From NCBI GenBank assembly GCA_026400555.1, contig JAPLOW010000161.1, positions 1-42,007 of the forward strand: DNA of 42,007 bases. Direction: 5' to 3'. Within the stretch, counting starts at the first letter, position 1, and every line of letters begins with the position of its first letter. Position numbers and translations under genes: made by a program. Positions 9,394 to 18,350 of the stretch are shown piece by piece. The notes beneath the pieces are model-generated. The model made no database searches. It saw only the letters and a list, made by a program, of their open reading frames with translations, and was not told where the DNA came from. Source of the DNA: Hyphomicrobiales bacterium. Its GTDB lineage: Bacteria > Pseudomonadota > Alphaproteobacteria > Rhizobiales > Beijerinckiaceae.

Positions 9394-9945
9394 GTGATCA
9401 AACCGACGTCCCTTGCCCTGGTTCTCGCCTTTGCCGGCGCCGGCCTGCTGTCAACGCCGATTACCGCGGCCGCACAGCAGCTTGACCCCCAGAACACGAT
9501 CGTGCTGACCACAAAGGACGGACCTGTGACCATCCGCCTGCGGCCAGATCTGGCCCCCAAACATGTCGAGCAGATCAAGACGCTGACCAAGCGCGGCTTC
9601 TATGACGGCATCGTCTTCCACCGTGTCATTGACGGCTTCATGGCCCAGACGGGCGACCCGACAGGCACCGGCACCGGCAAGTCGGATCTGCCCAATCTTC
9701 CGGCAGAGTTCAGCCGCGAGCCCTACAAGGTCGGCACTGTCGGCATGGCCCGCGCGCAGGCCCCGAACTCGGCCAACTCGCAATTCTTCATCTGCTATGA
9801 GGGCTGCGCGCCGCTCACAGGCCAGTACACCATCTGGGGCGAGGTCGTCTCCGGCATGGACGCCGTCCGCAAGATCAAGCGTGGCGAGCCACCGGTGAAC
9901 CCCGACAAGATCATCAGCATGAAACTGCTGGCTGATTCCCGCTGA
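9394..9945 (+). CDS. ppiA: exported cyclophilin-type peptidyl-prolyl isomerase
   Basis: Cyclophilin that speeds proline cis-trans isomerisation in exported proteins. An N-terminal signal peptide (LALVLAFAGAGLLSTPITAAAQQ, here split as LALVLAFAGAGLLSTP then ITAAA-QQ) points to the periplasm. The catalytic block FHRVIDGFMAQTGD (Arg, Phe, Gln) and NSANSQFFICYEG are intact. GTG 9394 is preferred over TTG 9385 because GGAG (9380-9383) is then at a proper distance. The mature part is strikingly similar to the next gene, so the two are a local duplication with one copy exported. The symbol is by function; alphaproteobacterial naming varies. Confidence 0.88.
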   Translation: MIKPTSLALVLAFAGAGLLSTPITAAAQQLDPQNTIVLTTKDGPVTIRLRPDLAPKHVEQIKTLTKRGFYDGIVFHRVIDGFMAQTGDPTGTGTGKSDLPNLPAEFSREPYKVGTVGMARAQAPNSANSQFFICYEGCAPLTGQYTIWGEVVSGMDAVRKIKRGEPPVNPDKIISMKLLADSR

Positions 9946-9981
9946 GTCTTCCGTCATCCGCCATCGAACACGAGTTCCGTC

Positions 9982-10449
9982 ATGAGCCTTGATCCAGAAA
10001 ATACGCTTGTCCTCGAAACCACCAAGGGCAAGGTCGTCATCGCCATGCGACCCGATCTGGCCCCCGGCCATGTCGAGCGCATCAAGAAACTGGCCCGCGA
10101 GGGCTTCTATGACGGCATCAAGTTTCACCGCGTGATTGACGGCTTCATGGCGCAGACCGGCTGCCCGCGCGGCACCGGCACCGGCGGCTCCGACTATCCG
10201 GACCTCAAGGCCGAGTTCAATGCTGAGCCGCATGTGCGCGGCGTGTGCTCGATGGCGCGCGCGGCCAACCCGCATTCCGCGAATTCGCAGTTCTTCATCT
10301 GCTTCGATGACGCGACTTTCCTTGACAAGCAGTACACCGCCTGGGGCAAGGTCGTCGAGGGCATGGAGAATGTCGACAAGATCAAGCGCGGCGAACCCGT
10401 CCGCGATCCGGATTCGATCGTCTCGATGAAGGTCATGGCCGACAGCTGA
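9982..10449 (+). CDS. ppiB: cytoplasmic cyclophilin-type peptidyl-prolyl isomerase
   Basis: A 155-residue cyclophilin without signal peptide, so cytoplasmic. It carries the active-site set FHRVIDGFMAQTG and NSANSQFFICFDD, and the short-form loop GTGTGGSDYPDLKAEFN typical of bacterial PpiB. It begins 36 bases after the exported paralogue, and much of the two proteins aligns without gaps (for example RPDLAP-HVE-IK, GFYDGI-FHRVIDGFMAQTG, IKRGEP). Probably transcribed with its neighbour and with queA downstream. Confidence 0.93.
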   Translation: MSLDPENTLVLETTKGKVVIAMRPDLAPGHVERIKKLAREGFYDGIKFHRVIDGFMAQTGCPRGTGTGGSDYPDLKAEFNAEPHVRGVCSMARAANPHSANSQFFICFDDATFLDKQYTAWGKVVEGMENVDKIKRGEPVRDPDSIVSMKVMADS

Positions 10450-10488
10450 GCGCAGGTGGCCCGGCACCGTCCGGGGCCGATTTGAGTC

Positions 10489-11574
10489 ATGGACATCGCG
10501 CCGTTCGATTTTGATCTCCCCGAGGAGCGGATAGCGCTGAGGCCGGCGGAGCCGCGCGACTCGGCGCGCATGCTGGTCGTGCGACCTGATCAGGCGTCAC
10601 CGTTCACGGATCGCCGTGTGAGCGACCTTGCTGATCTGCTCGCGCCCGGCGATGTGCTCGTCCTCAACGACACGCGCGTCATTCCCTCTCGCCTGTATGG
10701 ACTGCGTCTCAAGGGCGAAACGGCCGCCCGTGTGGAGATCATGCTGCACAAGCGCCTTGGTGCCGATGCCTGGCTGGCTTTCGGGCGGCCGGCCAAGAAA
10801 CTGGCGGTCGGTGATGTGGTGCGCTTCGGCCACAATGCGGCGGGCGCAGCCTGCCAGGCTGTGCGCCTCGACGCGCGGGTGGTCGGCAAGGGCGAGGGCG
10901 GCGAGGTTGAGCTCGCCTTCGAGCTTGCCGGGCCGCATCTCGACGAGGCGGTGATGCGCCTCGGGGAACTGCCCCTGCCGCCCTATATCGCCGGCAAGCG
11001 CGGCGCCGATGCGCGGGATGCCGTCGACTACCAGACCGTCTATGCGCGCGAGGCTGGGGCTGTGGCCGCGCCGACGGCCGGGCTTCATTTCACGGACAGC
11101 CTGTTTGCCCGCCTTGCCGGGCGGGGCATCGGCCGCGAGTTTGTCACCTTGCATGTCGGGGCAGGGACCTTCCTGCCGGTCAAGGCCCAGAACACCGATG
11201 ATCACCGCATGCATGCGGAATGGGGCACCATTTCGCCGGACGTGGCCCGTCGCCTCAATGCCGCGCGTGCCGCCGGCCGGCGGATCGTCGCAGTCGGGAC
11301 AACCTCGCTGAGGCTGCTCGAAAGCGCGACCGGTCCTGATGGCGTGGTCCAGCCGTTCTCCGGCGACACCGCGATCTTCATCACGCCGGGCTACCGGTTC
11401 TCGGCGGTGGATATCCTGATGACCAACTTCCATCTGCCGAAGTCCACGCTGTTCATGCTGGTGAGTGCTTTCAGCGGTCTGGAGGTGATGCGGCAGGCCT
11501 ATGCCCATGCCATTGCCGATGGTTACCGATTCTATTCCTATGGGGATTCTAGCCTTTTGTTTCGCGCGTCATGA
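10489..11574 (+). CDS. queA: S-adenosylmethionine:tRNA ribosyltransferase-isomerase
   Basis: QueA transfers and isomerises the ribosyl part of SAM onto preQ1 in tRNA, forming epoxyqueuosine at the wobble base of GUN anticodons. The 361-residue length is standard. Recognisable blocks are [21 protein letters not shown] at the N-terminus (shown here in part as [10 protein letters not shown]), [30 protein letters not shown] and the end [20 protein letters not shown]. The usual partner gene tgt, which makes the preQ1-tRNA substrate and often follows queA in this group, is not next to it here. Confidence 0.95.
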   Translation: MDIAPFDFDLPEERIALRPAEPRDSARMLVVRPDQASPFTDRRVSDLADLLAPGDVLVLNDTRVIPSRLYGLRLKGETAARVEIMLHKRLGADAWLAFGRPAKKLAVGDVVRFGHNAAGAACQAVRLDARVVGKGEGGEVELAFELAGPHLDEAVMRLGELPLPPYIAGKRGADARDAVDYQTVYAREAGAVAAPTAGLHFTDSLFARLAGRGIGREFVTLHVGAGTFLPVKAQNTDDHRMHAEWGTISPDVARRLNAARAAGRRIVAVGTTSLRLLESATGPDGVVQPFSGDTAIFITPGYRFSAVDILMTNFHLPKSTLFMLVSAFSGLEVMRQAYAHAIADGYRFYSYGDSSLLFRAS

Positions 11575-11656
11575 GCCGACGGCGGAATGGCTCGCCTTGT
11601 GGCGATGGCTGTGCTACCCCGCGAGCCAACGTGTCAAACACCTGAACAGTCCGAGC

Positions 11657-12319
11657 ATGTCCGACAATTTTCTGCGCGAGATCGATGAGGAGGTCCGCCG
11701 CGACCAGGCGGCCGACCTCTGGAAGAAATATGGCAACCTGATCATCGTGCTGCTTGCCTTGCTTGTGGCGGGGGTCGGGGTCTGGCGTTTCTGGCAGTAT
11801 CGCCAGGAGCAGGCCGCCCAGGCTGTCAGCGCGAGGCTCGAGACGGCGCTGAAGGCCTCACGTGAAAGCCGCAGCGAGGAAGCCGAGAAGACCCTTGCCG
11901 AACTCGCCAAGGAAGGCGCCGGCGGCTATGCGCTGGTCGCTCGCTTCCGTTTTGCGGCGGAGGCCGCGCGCCGCGATCCCGCCGATGGCGCGAAGGCTTT
12001 CGACGCTCTGAGCAGTGATGGCAATGTTGAAACCACCTTTCGCGATCTCGCCCGCATTCGCTCGGCGATGCTGAAAGTCGACCTCGCCCCCTATGCCGAA
12101 ATCAAGGCGAGTCTTGAGCCGCTGGCGGGCGCAACCGGCATCTGGCGGCACACGGCGCGCGAATTGCTCGGCGTGTCTGCCCTCAAGGCGGCCAACATGG
12201 ATGATGCTGGCCGTTGGTTCGACCAGATCGTGGTGGACCGCGAAGCCCCGCAGGCTTTGCGGCAGCGCGCCGACCTGTACCTCGCACTGGTGCGCGCCGG
12301 CCCGGTCGACGTGAAGTGA
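11657..12319 (+). CDS. TPR_21/YfgM-like tetratricopeptide membrane protein
   Basis: A 220-residue protein with a charged N-terminus (MSDNFLREIDEEVRRDQAAD), one membrane helix (LIIVLLALLVAGVGVWRFW, about residues 30-48) and an alanine-rich helical region that fits the TPR_21 family related to E. coli YfgM. YfgM-type proteins act as periplasmic-facing partners of the Sec translocon and the BamB neighbourhood. The start at 11657 is chosen because the family begins just before the FxxEIDEEVRRDQ motif; the longer open frame overlaps queA. It lies ahead of der. The bamB gene that commonly sits between them is absent. Confidence 0.82.
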   Translation: MSDNFLREIDEEVRRDQAADLWKKYGNLIIVLLALLVAGVGVWRFWQYRQEQAAQAVSARLETALKASRESRSEEAEKTLAELAKEGAGGYALVARFRFAAEAARRDPADGAKAFDALSSDGNVETTFRDLARIRSAMLKVDLAPYAEIKASLEPLAGATGIWRHTARELLGVSALKAANMDDAGRWFDQIVVDREAPQALRQRADLYLALVRAGPVDVK

Positions 12320-12370
12320 GCACCGGCGTGGGGCATACCCCCGCGTGCCGGACAAAGAGGCGATGAGATC

Positions 12371-13798
12371 ATGACCGCGACCGTCGCCATCATTGGGCGT
12401 CCCAATGTCGGCAAGTCCACCCTGTTCAACCGGCTGGTCGGGCGCAAGCTCGCCCTTGTTGACGACACGCCGGGCGTCACGCGCGACCGCCGCGAGGGGC
12501 TGGCGACGCTGGGGCCGCTTAGGTTCACCATCGTCGACACGGCCGGGCTGGAAGATGCCGAGGAAGGCTCGCTGGCCCAGCGTATGCGGGCGCAGACCGA
12601 GGTCGCCATGGGCGATGCCGACATCATTCTGTTCGTGATCGATGCGCGCGCCGGCATCACGCCGAGCGATCGTCCGTTTGCCGAACTCGTGCGCCGCTCG
12701 GGCAAGCCGGTGATCCTGCTCGCCAACAAGGCCGAGGGCGGCAAGGGCATGGCCGGGACCTACGAGGCTTACGAACTGGGCCTCGGTGACCCGATCCCGT
12801 TCTCCGCCGAGCATGGCGAGGGCACAGCCGATCTGGCGCAGGCCCTGATTCCGCTGATTGGCATCGAGGATGACGACGACGAGGATGATGAGTTCCCCGC
12901 CGATATGGATGGCGAGGGTGAGGCGGACATCGACATTGACCACGCGCCGCCGGAGAAGCCGCTGCGGGTTGCGATCGTCGGACGCCCGAATGCCGGCAAG
13001 TCGACGTTGATCAATGCCATGATCGGCGAGGATCGCCTGCTGACTGGCCCGGAAGCGGGCATTACGCGCGACTCGATCTCGGTCGACTGGTCGTGGCGCA
13101 ACCGCACGGTGAAGCTGTTCGACACGGCCGGTATGCGCAAGCGCGCCCGCATCACCGAGAAGCTCGAAAAGCTGTCGGTCTCTGATGGCCTGCGCGCCGT
13201 ACGCTTCGCAGAGGTCGTCGTCGTGCTGCTCGACGCAACCATCCCATTCGAGAAGCAGGATTTGACCATCGTCGACCTGATCGAGCGGGAGGGCCGCGCG
13301 GTCGTGATCGGGCTCAACAAATGGGACCTCGTGGCTGATCAGCCGGGCCTGCTCAAGGAACTGCGCGAGGAATGCGACCGGATGCTGGCGCAGGTGCGCG
13401 GCGTTGCCTGCGTGCCGCTGTCCGGGCTGAGCGGGCAGGGGCTCGAGAAGCTCATGGAGGCGGTGATGAAGGCCGCCGACGTGTGGAACACCCGGATCTC
13501 CACGGCGCGCCTCAACAAATGGCTCGCCGATGTGCTCTCCCATCACCCGCCGCCGGCGGTGTCGGGACGCCGCATCAAGATCCGCTACATGACGCAGCCC
13601 AAGTCGCGCCCGCCGACGTTCGTGCTGTTCGGCAACCAGCTCAATGATTTGCCCAAGGCCTATACCCGCTATCTCACCCATGGCCTGCGCGAGACCTTCA
13701 ACCTGCCGGGTACGCCCATTCGCATCAACACGCGGACGGGCGACAATCCCTACTCGGATGGGCGCGGCAGCGGACGCGATAGTGACAAGAAGCGCTGA
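12371..13798 (+). CDS. der: ribosome biogenesis GTPase Der (EngA)
   Basis: Der has two GTPase domains in tandem and a KH-like C-terminal domain and is needed for 50S subunit assembly. Both P-loops are clear: GRPNVGKST (about residues 8-16) and GRPNAGKST (about 204-212). Each domain has its DTAG motif (VDTAGLED and FDTAGMRK), and the NKxE/NKWD base-recognition motifs are present (ANKAEG, LNKWDL). The two domains are joined by a very acidic linker, about residues 165-196, with DDDDEDDE. The product is 475 residues. GAGG lies about eight bases before the ATG. Confidence 0.96.
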   Translation: MTATVAIIGRPNVGKSTLFNRLVGRKLALVDDTPGVTRDRREGLATLGPLRFTIVDTAGLEDAEEGSLAQRMRAQTEVAMGDADIILFVIDARAGITPSDRPFAELVRRSGKPVILLANKAEGGKGMAGTYEAYELGLGDPIPFSAEHGEGTADLAQALIPLIGIEDDDDEDDEFPADMDGEGEADIDIDHAPPEKPLRVAIVGRPNAGKSTLINAMIGEDRLLTGPEAGITRDSISVDWSWRNRTVKLFDTAGMRKRARITEKLEKLSVSDGLRAVRFAEVVVVLLDATIPFEKQDLTIVDLIEREGRAVVIGLNKWDLVADQPGLLKELREECDRMLAQVRGVACVPLSGLSGQGLEKLMEAVMKAADVWNTRISTARLNKWLADVLSHHPPPAVSGRRIKIRYMTQPKSRPPTFVLFGNQLNDLPKAYTRYLTHGLRETFNLPGTPIRINTRTGDNPYSDGRGSGRDSDKKR

Positions 13799-13812
13799 CG
13801 ACCGAGGCGGTT

Positions 13813-14547
13813 TCAGGCCGGCGCTTGCGGGGCTTTGATCGTCCCGGTCGGGAAATCATAGATCAGCCCGCTCTGCGCCCATTGGGGCGACAGCAGCGTG
13901 ACGATCTCGGGCGCGATCTCTTCCGGTGTGCGCAGGATCTCCGGATTTTCGCCAGGCATGGCCTCGGCGCGCATGCGGGTGCGCAAGGGACCGGGATTGA
14001 CCAACATCACCTTGACGGCCGTCTTGAGGGTCTCGTTGGCATAGGTCCGCGCCAGGGCCTCGACAGCCGCCTTGGAGACCGAATAGGGACCCCAATAGGC
14101 CGTGCACTTGTGCGCGGCACCCGAACTGACGAAGGCGGCACGCCCGGCATCCGACAGGCGCAGCAGCCCGTCCATGGCCCTGATCAGACGCCAGTTGGCC
14201 GTGACGTTGATGTCAAGAACCGGCTGCCATTCCGCCGGGCTGATGTGTCCAAGCGGGGACAAGGGCCCCAGGATGCCGGCATTGCCGAACAGGATGTCGA
14301 GCTTGCCCCAACGCGCCGCGATTGCTTCGCCAAGCCGGTCAAGCGCCTCAAAATCGGTCAGCGACAGCGGCACCAGCGTGGCGGTCCCGCCAAGGTCCCT
14401 GATCGCGTCGTCGAGTTCCTCCAGCGCGCCCTGCGTACGGGCAAGGGCCACGACATGCGCACCGTGCCGGGCCAGTTCAAGCGAAACAGCCCGCCCGATG
14501 CCGCGGGATGCGCCCGTGACCAGCGCAACACGATCTTTAAGATTCAT
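13813..14547 (-). CDS. short-chain dehydrogenase/reductase (SDR)
   Basis: Classical SDR of 244 residues with a Rossmann fold. The nucleotide motif TGASRGIG is at about residues 11-18, the structural motif appears as GNAG (usually NNAG), and the catalytic set is Ser in VSSGAAHK, then Tyr and Lys in GPYSVSKAAVEA. The C-terminus has the common MLVNPGPLRTRMRAEAMPGE segment. Substrate unknown. It resembles E. coli YciK-like SDRs that are often found beside purF in rhizobia. It begins 16 bases after the purF stop on the same strand and converges with der, 14 bases away. Confidence 0.88.
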   Translation of the reverse strand: MNLKDRVALVTGASRGIGRAVSLELARHGAHVVALARTQGALEELDDAIRDLGGTATLVPLSLTDFEALDRLGEAIAARWGKLDILFGNAGILGPLSPLGHISPAEWQPVLDINVTANWRLIRAMDGLLRLSDAGRAAFVSSGAAHKCTAYWGPYSVSKAAVEALARTYANETLKTAVKVMLVNPGPLRTRMRAEAMPGENPEILRTPEEIAPEIVTLLSPQWAQSGLIYDFPTGTIKAPQAPA

Positions 14548-14563
14548 GGATAGGGTCCGTTTG

Positions 14564-16036
14564 TCAGCCGGCTTCCGCCAGAAGCGACAGTTGCTGCTTC
14601 CCGCCGTCGCCGGCCTGATCGGTAAGCCCGGTTGGATAGTCGCCGGTGAAGCAATGATCGGTGAATTGCGGGCGCAGGGAATCGCGGCCCTGTGGATGAC
14701 CCATGGCGCGGTAGATGCCGTCCACCGTCAGGAAAGCAAGCGAGTCGCAGCCGATGAATTGGCGCATCTCCTCCAGCGAATGGGTTGCAGCGAGCAGATT
14801 GTCTTTTTGTGGCGTATCGATTCCGTAGTAATCGGGATAGCGGATCGGCGGCGATGAGATCCGGAAGTGCACCTCGCGCGCCCCGGCCTCCCGCATCATC
14901 TTGACGATCTTAACCGAGGTGGTGCCGCGCACGATGGAATCGTCGAGCAGCACGATGCTCTTGCCGTTGACGACGCTGCGGTTGGCGCTGTGCTTCATCC
15001 GAACGCCCAGTTCACGGACCGATTGTGTGGGCTGGATGAAGGTGCGGCCGACATCATGGTTCCGGCTGATGCCGAGCTCGAACGGAATGCCGCTGGCATG
15101 GGCGTAACCCAGCGCGGCGGGAACGCCGGAATCGGGCACCGGAACCACCACGTCGGCGTTGGCCGGCGCCTCACCGGCCAGTTCCGCGCCCATTCGCTTG
15201 CGGCGCTCGTAGACGCTGATGCCCTTCATGATCGAATCGGGCCGCGCGAAATAGACGGCCTCGAAAATGCATGGCCGTTCCTGCATCGGCGGGAAGGGCT
15301 TGTGGCTCTCTATGCCCTCATCGGAGATGACAACGACCTCCCCATTCTCGACCTCGCGCATGAATCGCGCGCCGATGATGTCGAGTGCGCAGGTCTCGGA
15401 GGCCAGGATGTAACGGCCGTCCAGCTCGCCGATCACGAGGGGGCGTATGCCGAGCGGATCACGCGCGCCAATGAGCTTCTTGTTGGTCAGGCCGACCAGG
15501 GAATAGGCCCCCTCGAGCTGGCGCAAGCCATCGACGAAGCGGTCGATGAAGCGCGTCTTCCGGCTCCGGGCGACCAGATGCAGCACCACTTCGGTGTCGG
15601 AGGTCGACTGATAGATCGCCCCGTCACGGATCAGCTGCTTGCGAAGGCTGAGCCCATTGGTCAGGTTGCCATTGTGGGCGACGGCAAAGCCGCCCTGTTC
15701 CAGCTCCGCGAACAGCGGCTGCACATTGCGCAGGATGGTGCCGCCGGTCGTCGAATAGCGCACATGCCCGATCGCGGCATGGCCCGGCAGCCGGTCGATG
15801 ACATGCTTGTCAGAGAAGGTGTCGCCGACGAGGCCAAGGCGCCGCTCTGAATGGAAGCGGCCGCCTCCGAAACTCACGATGCCCGCCGCTTCCTGGCCGC
15901 GATGCTGCAGCGCGTGCATGCCAAGCGCGGTGATCGCCGAGGCATCGGGGTGACCCCAAATGCCAAACACCCCGCACTCTTCGCGCAGGGTGTCACCATC
16001 AAGTTCGTCATCGGCCTGCGAACTGATCATGTTCAT
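14564..16036 (-). CDS. purF: amidophosphoribosyltransferase
   Basis: PurF makes phosphoribosylamine from PRPP and glutamine, the first committed step of purine synthesis. The glutaminase domain begins at the catalytic cysteine in REECGVFGIWGH (residue 21 from this start), so a short propeptide must be removed. Other motifs are HALQHRGQEAAGI, TSDTEVVLH, the phosphoribosyl part VVVPVPDSGVPAALGYA and the PRPP loop VLLDDSIVRGTTS. Four starts are possible: GTG 16057, ATG 16045, 16036 and 16030; none has a strong ribosome site. 16036 is chosen to match the usual propeptide length, with low certainty. Confidence 0.94.
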   Translation of the reverse strand: MNMISSQADDELDGDTLREECGVFGIWGHPDASAITALGMHALQHRGQEAAGIVSFGGGRFHSERRLGLVGDTFSDKHVIDRLPGHAAIGHVRYSTTGGTILRNVQPLFAELEQGGFAVAHNGNLTNGLSLRKQLIRDGAIYQSTSDTEVVLHLVARSRKTRFIDRFVDGLRQLEGAYSLVGLTNKKLIGARDPLGIRPLVIGELDGRYILASETCALDIIGARFMREVENGEVVVISDEGIESHKPFPPMQERPCIFEAVYFARPDSIMKGISVYERRKRMGAELAGEAPANADVVVPVPDSGVPAALGYAHASGIPFELGISRNHDVGRTFIQPTQSVRELGVRMKHSANRSVVNGKSIVLLDDSIVRGTTSVKIVKMMREAGAREVHFRISSPPIRYPDYYGIDTPQKDNLLAATHSLEEMRQFIGCDSLAFLTVDGIYRAMGHPQGRDSLRPQFTDHCFTGDYPTGLTDQAGDGGKQQLSLLAEAG

Positions 16037-16152
16037 CCGGTGCATCCCACATCTCACTGGCCAGATAGATCGAACCCGCAGCCAAGCCTAGGCCGGGTCG
16101 CAGAATCGTGTGTGCGAACCGGTCCAGTCTGGCATGCCGCAAGCCGTGAGCC

Positions 16153-16827
16153 CTACGGCCTTTGCGGTTGTCCCGGCTGGCGCTGGGCGTTGTCCACTGC
16201 CCGTTGCAGCGAGGCGCGATCCACCTGTCCGCCCGGCGCTTCGGTGCGCCGCTGGGGCTGAACCTGCGCCGGCGGGCGCGGCTCCTCGGCCGGAGCTTCG
16301 GTCGGCGCGGTCGTCTTCGGAGCGAGATTTTTGATGAAACTGGTGTCGATGTCCTGCGGCAGCATGGCCAACAGTGTCTTGCCCGAGCTGTCAAGCAGCG
16401 GCTTGGTCTTGGCGTCGCGCACCCAATCCGGCTGGCGGGTTTCGGGAACGAGCGTCGTCCACAGGAGGTAGCCCACGACGGCCAGCAGAAGTCCCCGCGC
16501 GGCGCCGAAGGCAAGGCCAAGCGTGCGGTCCAAGGCTCCGATCCGCGAATCGAGCACAAAATCGGAAATCCGCGCTGTGATCAGCGAGACAATTACGAGC
16601 GTGACGAGGAAGATGGCCGCGATCGCGACCACGAGTGCGATGGTGTCCTGCTTCACGTGCTGCTTCACGAAGGGCAGCAGCAGCGGGTGAAAGCTCCATG
16701 CAGCCACTGCGGCGGCAACCCATGAGGCGATCGAGAGCACTTCGCGGGTGAAGCCCCTGACCGCGGCCAGGAGCGCCGAAAGCGCGACCGCGCCCAGAAC
16801 AATAAGATCAAGGATGGTCAAGGACAT
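16153..16827 (-). CDS. cvpA: CvpA family inner-membrane protein
   Basis: CvpA-family protein of 224 residues with four membrane helices in the first 140 residues. The family N-terminus LTILDLIVLGAVALSALLAA and the following RGFTREVLSIASWV are clear. CvpA was named for colicin V production in E. coli and is linked to envelope stress; its molecular role is uncertain. After about residue 170 there is a Pro/Ala/Glu/Arg-rich tail (TEAPAEEPRPPAQVQPQ) that is probably unstructured. It lies upstream of purF on the same strand, an association seen across proteobacteria, with a 100-base spacer. Confidence 0.92.
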   Translation of the reverse strand: MSLTILDLIVLGAVALSALLAAVRGFTREVLSIASWVAAAVAAWSFHPLLLPFVKQHVKQDTIALVVAIAAIFLVTLVIVSLITARISDFVLDSRIGALDRTLGLAFGAARGLLLAVVGYLLWTTLVPETRQPDWVRDAKTKPLLDSSGKTLLAMLPQDIDTSFIKNLAPKTTAPTEAPAEEPRPPAQVQPQRRTEAPGGQVDRASLQRAVDNAQRQPGQPQRP

Positions 16828-16931
16828 GGGGGCGTCGCCGTCACTGAAAGCTCAATTGCGCGCCGCACCAGTCGTTGCGCAGCAACTTGGTCTCTATAGC
16901 CGGTGTATTGCGGTTCGTCACGCCTCAAGGT

Positions 16932-18350
16932 CTATCTTTCGAAATCGGCGTCGGCCGGCTTGCGCTGCCGCTTCGGCGCACTTGCCGCAATCGAGGCGAC
17001 GAGGTCGGACACATGCGGTGTCACGGTCAGCCTGATACCGCGCATGTCGGCGGTGTCCGCCGATGCCGGCGCGACGACCCGTTCGAAGCCGAGCTTGGCG
17101 GCCTCCTTGATTCGTGCGCCCGTCAGCGACACCGGCCGCACCGCTCCGCTGAGCGCGATTTCGCCGAACACGACTGCATCGGCGGGCAGGACGGCCCCAG
17201 TCATCGAGGAGACCAGCGCCGAGGCGACGGCGAGATCGGCGGCGGGTTCCTGCACGCGCAGGCCGCCGGCGACGTTGAGATAGACATCGTGGCCGGACAG
17301 CCGCAGCCCGCCATGGGTTTCGAGCACGGCAAGCACCATGGCGAGGCGGCTTGGGTCCCAGCCCACCACGGCGCGACGCGGCGTGCCGAGCGCGGTTGGC
17401 GCGACCAGGGCCTGAATCTCGACCAGAACAGGACGCGTGCCTTCCATGCCGGCGAACACGGCGGCGCCCGGCGCGGTCAGGTCCCGCCCGGCGAGGAACA
17501 GGGCGGAGGGGTTGGCGACTTCCGCGAGGCCGCGCCCCGTCATCTCGAAGACACCGATTTCATCGGTCGGGCCGAAGCGGTTCTTCTGCGCCCGCAGCAC
17601 ACGGAACGCATGGCCGCCTTCACCCTCAAACGAGATCACGGCGTCAACCATATGTTCAACCACACGCGGTCCGGCGATCTGCCCGTCCTTGGTGACATGG
17701 CCGACCAGGATCAGGCAGGCGCCCGAGGTCTTGGCGAAACGGATCAGCGCCTGCGCCGAGCCGCGCACCTGCGTCACGGTGCCGGGCGCCGACTCCACGT
17801 CGCCTGTCCACATGGTCTGGATCGAATCGATGACCACCAGAGCCGGCGCTCCGCTCTGCGACAGCGTCGCGATGATGTCCTCGACATTGGTTTCCGCCGC
17901 CAACTCGACGGGCGCATCGGCAAGGCCAAGCCGTTCGGCGCGCAGGCGCACCTGGGCCACCGCCTCCTCGCCGGAGACATAGACGACGCGGTGACCGGCG
18001 CGCGCCAGCGCTGCGCAGGCCTGCGTCAAAAGGGTCGATTTGCCGATGCCCGGATCGCCGCCGATCAGCAGCACCGAGCCGCGCACGAAGCCTCCGCCTG
18101 TGACACGGTCGAGTTCCGCCATCCCGGACAGCGTGCGCGGCGAATCGCGCGTTTCACCCTTCATGCTCTCGAGCGCGAAGACGCGGCCCTTGGCCCGTCC
18201 GCTGAGCGACCGTCCGCCGCCGGGAAGCGGCGGGGCGGTGCCTTCTTCGACAAGCGTGCTCCATTCGCCGCAGGCGTCGCACTTGCCCTGCCAGCGCTGA
18301 TAGACAGCGCCGCAGTTCTGGCAGTTGAAGGAGGTTCCCCGGCGGGCCAT
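16932..18350 (-). CDS. radA: DNA repair protein RadA (Sms)
   Basis: RadA is a RecA-like helicase that promotes branch migration in recombinational repair. Visible parts are the N-terminal C4 zinc finger (CQNCGAVYQRW then CDACGEW, residues 10-29), Walker A GGDPGIGKSTLLTQ (about 97-110), the family motif KNRFGPTDEIGVF and the C-terminal Lon-like domain (DLAVASALVSS). Length 472 residues. The ATG overlaps the stop of alr by one base (TGATG on the minus strand), so translation is probably coupled to alr. Confidence 0.95.
   Translation of the reverse strand: MARRGTSFNCQNCGAVYQRWQGKCDACGEWSTLVEEGTAPPLPGGGRSLSGRAKGRVFALESMKGETRDSPRTLSGMAELDRVTGGGFVRGSVLLIGGDPGIGKSTLLTQACAALARAGHRVVYVSGEEAVAQVRLRAERLGLADAPVELAAETNVEDIIATLSQSGAPALVVIDSIQTMWTGDVESAPGTVTQVRGSAQALIRFAKTSGACLILVGHVTKDGQIAGPRVVEHMVDAVISFEGEGGHAFRVLRAQKNRFGPTDEIGVFEMTGRGLAEVANPSALFLAGRDLTAPGAAVFAGMEGTRPVLVEIQALVAPTALGTPRRAVVGWDPSRLAMVLAVLETHGGLRLSGHDVYLNVAGGLRVQEPAADLAVASALVSSMTGAVLPADAVVFGEIALSGAVRPVSLTGARIKEAAKLGFERVVAPASADTADMRGIRLTVTPHVSDLVASIAASAPKRQRKPADADFER

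Noticed and set aside
16058-16152. tRNA-like TCGAACCC string between purF and cvpA
   Set aside because: No cloverleaf can be drawn around it; acceptor and anticodon stems are missing.
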